From: an uncultured Oscillospiraceae bacterium
GTDB lineage: Bacteria; Bacillota; Clostridia; Oscillospirales; Oscillospiraceae
Assembly: GCA_934591815.1 (NCBI GenBank)
Contig: CAKTPV010000025.1
Location: 1 to 25,052 of the forward strand
Length of the DNA: 25,052 nt
Reading direction: 5' to 3'
In this document: piece by piece, positions 21,714 to 25,052 of the stretch
Layout of the letters: each line of letters starts with the position of its first letter
How positions within the stretch are numbered: position 1 is the first letter of the stretch
Made by a program: the position numbers and the translations under genes
Notes under the pieces: generated by a model
Told to the model about the DNA's origin: nothing
The model's input: the letters and a program-made list of their open reading frames with translations, nothing else
Database searches by the model: none

Positions 21714-23954
21714 ATGGCAAAGAAAAAAACGGAAGAAAAGACCGTCCACCGTCCGGCCGATCCCAATGTGATGGGCCTGCGGGGCGCGGTGGTGGAGCAG
21801 CCCATCACCCGCACGCTGGACGAGAACTATATGCCCTACGCCATGTCGGTCATCGTCAGCCGCGCCATCCCGGAGATCGACGGCTTCAAGCCCTCCCACC
21901 GCAAGCTGCTGTACACCATGTACAAGATGGGACTGCTCACCGGCAGCCGCACCAAGTCCGCCAACATCGTGGGTCAGACCATGCGCTTGAACCCCCACGG
22001 CGATCAGGCCATCTATGAGACCATGGTGCGTCTGGCAAAGGGCAACGAGTCCCTGCTGCATCCCTTCGTGGACAGCAAGGGCAACTTCGGCAAGGTGTAC
22101 TCCCGGGATATGGCCTACGCCGCCAGCCGCTATACCGAGGCCAAGCTGGCGCCCATCTGCGCCGAGCTGTTCCGGGATCTGGACTGCGACGCCGTGGACT
22201 TTGTGGACAACTACGACAACACCATGAAGGAGCCGTCGCTGCTGCCCACCACCTACCCCAACGTGCTGGTGTCCGCCAATCAGGGCATCGCCGTGGGCAT
22301 GGCCAGCCAGATCTGCGGCTTCAATCTGGGCGAGGTGTGCGACACCGCCATCGCGTATCTGAAAAACCCCGACCACGACATCGCCTCCACCCTGCTGGCG
22401 CCGGACTTTCCCACCGGCGGGCAGATCATCTGCGACAACGATGAGCTGCGAAGCATCTACGCCACGGGACGGGGCGGCCTGAAGGTCCGCGCCCGCTGGC
22501 GCTACGACAAGAAGGAAAACGTCATCGAGGTCTACGAGATCCCCTACTCCACCGCCATTGAGACGATACTGGACAAGGTGGCGGAGCTGGTGAAGGCCGG
22601 CAAGATCAAGGAGATCGCCGATATGCGGGACGAGACGGACCTGAGCGGTCTGAAGCTGGCCATTGACCTGAAGCGTGGCGTGGACCCGGACAAGCTGATG
22701 GCCAAGCTGTTCCGCCTGACCCCCCTGCAGGACACGGTGAGCTGCAACTTCAACATCCTCATCGCCGGTATGCCCCGGGTCATGGGGGTGGGGGAGATCC
22801 TCACGGAGTGGACGGCGTGGCGCACCGACTGCGTCAAACGCCGGGTGTACTATATCCTCAACAGGAAGAAGGAAAAGCTCCACCTGCTGCAGGGCCTGAA
22901 GCGCATCCTGCTGGATATCGACAAGGCCATCCGGATCATCCGGGAGACGGAGGAGGAGGCCGAGGTCATCCCCAACCTGATGATCGGCTTCGGCATCGAC
23001 CAGGTGCAGGCGGAGTACGTGGCGGAGATCAAGCTGCGGAACATCAACAAGGAATACATCCTCAAGCGGGTGCAGGAGACGGCGGCGCTGGCCGACGAGA
23101 TCGACGATCTGGAGGACACACTGGCCAAGCCGGGGCGCATCCGCCGCATCATCATCGACGAGCTGACGGAGGTGCGGAAGAAATACGCCGTACCCCGCCG
23201 CACCGAGATCGTGTACAGCCACGAGATCGAGGAGGAGCCGGAGGAGGACGCACCGGAGGACTATCCCGTCCACCTGTTCCTGTCCCGCGAGGGGTATTTC
23301 AAGAAGATCACGCCCCAGTCCCTGCGGATGTCCGGCGAGCAGAAGTACAAGGAGGGCGACGGTCCCAGCCAGTACTTCGAGGCCACCAACAACACGGAGC
23401 TGATGTTCTTCACCGATAAGCAGCAGGTCTATAAGACCCGCGCCAGCGAGTTCGGCGAGACGAAGGCCTCCCTGCTGGGCGACTATCTGCCCGGCAAGCT
23501 GGGTATGGACGCGGGAGAGAATGTGGTCTTTTTGTGTCTGCCCGGCGATTACAGCGGCAGCCTGCTGTTCGCCTTCGAGAATGGCCGTGTGGCGCGTGTG
23601 GCGCTGAGCGCCTACGCCACCACCTCCAACCGCCGCAAGCTCACCGGCGCCTACTGCGACAAGTTCCCGCTGGTGCAGATCCTACCGCTGACGGAGGACA
23701 GAGAGCTGGCGCTGCTGACCAACGAGCCCCGCGCCCTGCTGGTTCATACGGCGCTTCTGGCGCCCAAGACCACCCGCAGCACCCAGGGCGTGCAGGTCAT
23801 GAACATCAAGCCCAAATACCGGCTGGAGCGGCTGGCCGAGGTGGCCGACACCGGCATTACCAACCAGGCGCGCTACCGCACGCGCACCATTCCCGCCGTC
23901 GGTGCGCTGCTGCGTCCGGAGGACAGTGAGGAAAAGCAACTGGAGCTTCTGTAA
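21714..23954 (+). CDS. Divergent type IIA topoisomerase subunit A (GyrA/ParC-like)
   Basis: A 746-aa DNA breakage-reunion subunit, partner of the preceding gene. The N-terminal core starts with the conserved YAMSVIVSRAIPEIDGFKPSHRKLLYTM. The catalytic pair Arg139-Tyr140 lies in SRYTEAKL. The quinolone-pocket segment reads NPHGDQAIYETMVR, so the Ser83 position of E. coli GyrA is Gln98 and the Asp87 position is Glu102. GIAVGMASQI follows at about residue 190. A coiled-coil and gate region (about 350-490) precedes a short C-terminal pinwheel (about 510-740) without a GyrA-box (QRRGGKG). Lack of that box argues against negative supercoiling and for topoisomerase IV-like decatenation or relaxation. 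The gene starts 13 bases after the B subunit, with GAAAGGA before the ATG. Confidence 0.9.
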   Translation: MAKKKTEEKTVHRPADPNVMGLRGAVVEQPITRTLDENYMPYAMSVIVSRAIPEIDGFKPSHRKLLYTMYKMGLLTGSRTKSANIVGQTMRLNPHGDQAIYETMVRLAKGNESLLHPFVDSKGNFGKVYSRDMAYAASRYTEAKLAPICAELFRDLDCDAVDFVDNYDNTMKEPSLLPTTYPNVLVSANQGIAVGMASQICGFNLGEVCDTAIAYLKNPDHDIASTLLAPDFPTGGQIICDNDELRSIYATGRGGLKVRARWRYDKKENVIEVYEIPYSTAIETILDKVAELVKAGKIKEIADMRDETDLSGLKLAIDLKRGVDPDKLMAKLFRLTPLQDTVSCNFNILIAGMPRVMGVGEILTEWTAWRTDCVKRRVYYILNRKKEKLHLLQGLKRILLDIDKAIRIIRETEEEAEVIPNLMIGFGIDQVQAEYVAEIKLRNINKEYILKRVQETAALADEIDDLEDTLAKPGRIRRIIIDELTEVRKKYAVPRRTEIVYSHEIEEEPEEDAPEDYPVHLFLSREGYFKKITPQSLRMSGEQKYKEGDGPSQYFEATNNTELMFFTDKQQVYKTRASEFGETKASLLGDYLPGKLGMDAGENVVFLCLPGDYSGSLLFAFENGRVARVALSAYATTSNRRKLTGAYCDKFPLVQILPLTEDRELALLTNEPRALLVHTALLAPKTTRSTQGVQVMNIKPKYRLERLAEVADTGITNQARYRTRTIPAVGALLRPEDSEEKQLELL

Positions 23955-23966
23955 AAAGGAGGGTCT

Positions 23967-24602
23967 ATGAAAAAGAGAGTGCTGCCGCTTCTGCTGGCCG
24001 CGCTGCTGTGCCTTACCGGCTGCGGCAGCTTTTTGCAGCGGGAATGGTATGAGGTCAAGGATCACAGCCCCAACAGCTATGAGGGTAATGGCCGCGATGC
24101 GCTGCAGGCCGATACCTATCAGGATCTGGTCAATAACATCTTGATCCTGGTGGGCAATCACACCGCGAAGGGTACCATCTGGCTATATTACGCGCAGGAG
24201 GATCTGGACGCGGTAACCGCCATGGAGCAGGCCTGTCAGGAAGTGGAGCACGAGACGCCGGTGGGCTCCTATGCTGTGGAGTACCTGCAATACACGGTGG
24301 AGGACACGGTCCGCAATTACAGCGAGATCGAGGTCACCATCGGCTACCGCCGGACGGAGCAGCAGCTGGCCGAGATCACCCATGTGACCAATACGGCCGC
24401 GCTGCGCGATATGCTGACCAATGCGGTGGAACAGGGGAAGACGGAGCTGGTGGTGCAGTTCAGCAATGTAGACCGCCGGGCGGAGGAGGTCGAGCGGATC
24501 GTCCGCAGTGTGCAGAGCAGTGTGGACGGCCGCGGCTGGACGGTGAGCTTTTTTCCCAGCCGGGAAAGTGTGGGACTGGCGGAAATTTTGATGAACGATT
24601 GA
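23967..24602 (+). CDS. Lipoprotein of unknown function in the topoisomerase operon
   Basis: A 211-aa protein with a lipoprotein signal peptide ending in lipobox LTGC with Cys19, so it should be anchored outside the membrane. AAAAGGAGGG lies just before the ATG. The mature part has alternating helices and strands with no motif I recognise; it contains a VEYLQYTVEDTVRNYSEIEVTIGYRR segment (residues 97-122) and a C-terminal half rich in Val/Glu/Arg. The start lies 12 bases after the topoisomerase A stop, without a terminator, so the three genes are one transcript. A functional link between a surface lipoprotein and a DNA topoisomerase is not expected from known biology. It may simply ride on the promoter. 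Confidence 0.85.
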   Translation: MKKRVLPLLLAALLCLTGCGSFLQREWYEVKDHSPNSYEGNGRDALQADTYQDLVNNILILVGNHTAKGTIWLYYAQEDLDAVTAMEQACQEVEHETPVGSYAVEYLQYTVEDTVRNYSEIEVTIGYRRTEQQLAEITHVTNTAALRDMLTNAVEQGKTELVVQFSNVDRRAEEVERIVRSVQSSVDGRGWTVSFFPSRESVGLAEILMND

Positions 24603-24621
24603 AGAAAATGAAAATGCAGGG

Positions 24622-24650
24622 TTGACAAAGCGGCATTTTTACGCTATAAT
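24622..24650 (+). promoter_or_regulatory. Consensus promoter of tRNA-Gly
   Basis: TTGACA (24622-24627), a 17-base spacer and TATAAT (24645-24650): a full consensus sigma-A promoter. The transcription start near 24657 is about 7 bases before the tRNA. It begins 20 bases after the lipoprotein stop, with no terminator between. Confidence 0.92.
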
Positions 24651-24663
24651 CATCCTTGCGTTT

Positions 24664-24739
24664 GCGGGCGTAGCTCATCTGGTAGAGCGCGACCTTGCCA
24701 AGGTCGAGGTAGCGAGTTCGAGCCTCGTCGCCCGCTCCA
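24664..24739 (+). tRNA. tRNA-Gly (anticodon GCC)
   Basis: The 76-base gene folds as a full cloverleaf. The acceptor is GCGGGCG/CGCCCGC with discriminator T and encoded CCA (24737-24739). The D arm is GCTC/GAGC, the anticodon stem CGACC/GGTCG with loop TTGCCAA (anticodon GCC at 24697-24699), and the T arm GCGAG-TTCGAGC-CTCGT. It reads GGC and GGU glycine codons. Confidence 0.97.
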
Positions 24740-24742
24740 AAA
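24723..24742 (+). repeat. Direct repeat, copy 1: tRNA 3' end
   Basis: The last 17 bases of the tRNA plus AAA (20 bp, 24723-24742) recur exactly at 24891-24910, 168 bp downstream. Confidence 0.95.
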
Positions 24743-24768
24743 CACCACCCTATCGGGTGGTGTTTTTT
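24740..24768 (+). terminator. Terminator of tRNA-Gly
   Basis: AAACACCACCC (24740-24750), loop TATC and GGGTGGTG (24755-24762) followed by TTTTTT, starting right after the CCA end. Confidence 0.95.
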
Positions 24769-24890
24769 CGTGTGCGCCTCGGCGCTCACCGTCGTGTCAG
24801 CCGGCTGACGGCGGCTGCCGCAGCCGACAGCCGGGACACTTCCTCGAAAGCGCCACGCTTCATCCGCCGCAGGCGGCGCTTCGGCGCTTT

Positions 24891-24910
24891 CCTCGTCGCC
24901 CGCTCCAAAA
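24891..24910 (+). repeat. Direct repeat, copy 2: duplicated tRNA 3' tail
   Basis: An exact 20-bp copy of 24723-24742 (tRNA-Gly 3' end with CCA plus AAA), with no tRNA 5' part upstream. It could be a tandem-duplication remnant or an attachment-site copy. Confidence 0.9.
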
Positions 24911-24950
24911 AGAAACACCATCCGTCAGGATGGTGTTTTCTTTTTGGAGC
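24902..24950 (+). terminator. Second terminator-like hairpin, covaried copy
   Basis: The arms 24902-24923 and 24928-24950 pair along 22 bp with one bulged T around GTCA. The core CACCATCC/GGATGGTG matches the tRNA terminator core CACCACCC/GGGTGGTG with one compensated base pair. The T-rich right arm and A-rich left arm would let it work in both directions. Confidence 0.75.
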
Positions 24951-25052
24951 AGCACTTTTGCTACGCAAAAGTGGGCGCCTGCGGGCGGGTGATTGAACGC
25001 GAGTGGGGGAACCCGTCAAAGGTTCCCCCCTCACACTCCCCCTTCCTTGCGG

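Larger units (their letters stand above)
24769..25052. other. Gene-free hairpin-rich block after the tRNA
   Basis: No supported gene is present in these 284 bases. Five hairpins follow each other closely: 24794-24839 (outer GTGTC/GACAC, then CCGGCT/AGCCGG and CGGCTG/CAGCCG), 24846-24891 (GAAAGCGCC/GGCGCTTTC around CCGCC/GGCGG), 24902-24950, 24953-24973 (CACTTTTGC/GCAAAAGTG) and 25005-25029 (GGGGGAACC/GGTTCCCCC). The pattern suggests a dispersed intergenic repeat or a structured RNA. Confidence 0.6.

Noticed and set aside
21564..23273. Open minus-strand frame of 569 codons opposite the topoisomerase A gene
   Set aside because: Shadow frame: the plus strand encodes all topoisomerase motifs and the antisense product shows none.
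19700..23954. Housekeeping gyrB-gyrA pair
   Set aside because: The A subunit lacks a GyrA-box, the quinolone pocket has Gln instead of Ser, and the B subunit has altered GHKL motifs. They fit a separate topoisomerase IV-like clade better.
24622..24996. Plus-strand frame across the tRNA, and minus-strand frames at 24460-24921 and 24786-25034
   Set aside because: They overlap the tRNA, its consensus promoter and hairpins; such frames are known artefacts around tRNA genes.

Overview
The window looks like chromosomal DNA from a high-GC member of the Clostridia, most likely of the Oscillospiraceae type (Flavonifractor, Lawsonibacter and Oscillibacter relatives). The reasons are the strongly GC-biased third codon positions, Bacillota-style AGGAGG ribosome sites, short lipoprotein signal peptides, the rpsO-pnp pair, and an unusual type IIA topoisomerase pair. 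The taxonomic call is inference. I see no phage or transposase genes. Apart from the hairpin-rich right end, the content looks like core and accessory chromosome.

Left part (1-7400). A truncated HD-domain protein runs leftward off the window. Divergent from it is a four-gene operon for a MacAB-like efflux or export system: lipoprotein adaptor, ABC ATPase, second membrane-anchored adaptor, and FtsX/MacB permease. It ends in a bidirectional terminator. Next (7405-11100) comes a LysR-type regulator with a well-formed divergent control region. That region drives a 26-codon membrane peptide, and it is followed by a DMT/EamA transporter and an amidohydrolase.

Middle (11130-16490, minus strand). 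A compact operon joins an OmpR-family response regulator, a histidine kinase, an N-acyl-D-amino-acid deacylase and an inositol-monophosphatase-family enzyme; two of its three junctions are ATGA overlaps. Just upstream is a DUF4340-type lipoprotein. Its promoter carries an 11-bp-period direct repeat that matches, in sequence and in distance to the -10, a repeat in front of the efflux operon. This suggests both are controlled by one OmpR-family regulator, plausibly the one encoded here.

Right part (16491-25052). rpsO and pnp come first, with a long hairpin in the pnp leader. After a 477-base non-coding stretch with DnaA-box-like sites comes an operon of a divergent GyrB/ParE-like subunit, a GyrA/ParC-like subunit with a non-canonical quinolone pocket, and a lipoprotein. 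A tRNA-Gly(GCC) gene with a consensus promoter follows. The last 280 bases hold a duplicated tRNA tail plus terminator inside a run of five hairpins with no gene.

The strongest undescribed candidates are the shared operator linking efflux pump, lipoprotein and two-component system; the LysR-flanked 26-aa membrane peptide; the divergent topoisomerase-lipoprotein operon; and the hairpin block behind the tRNA.
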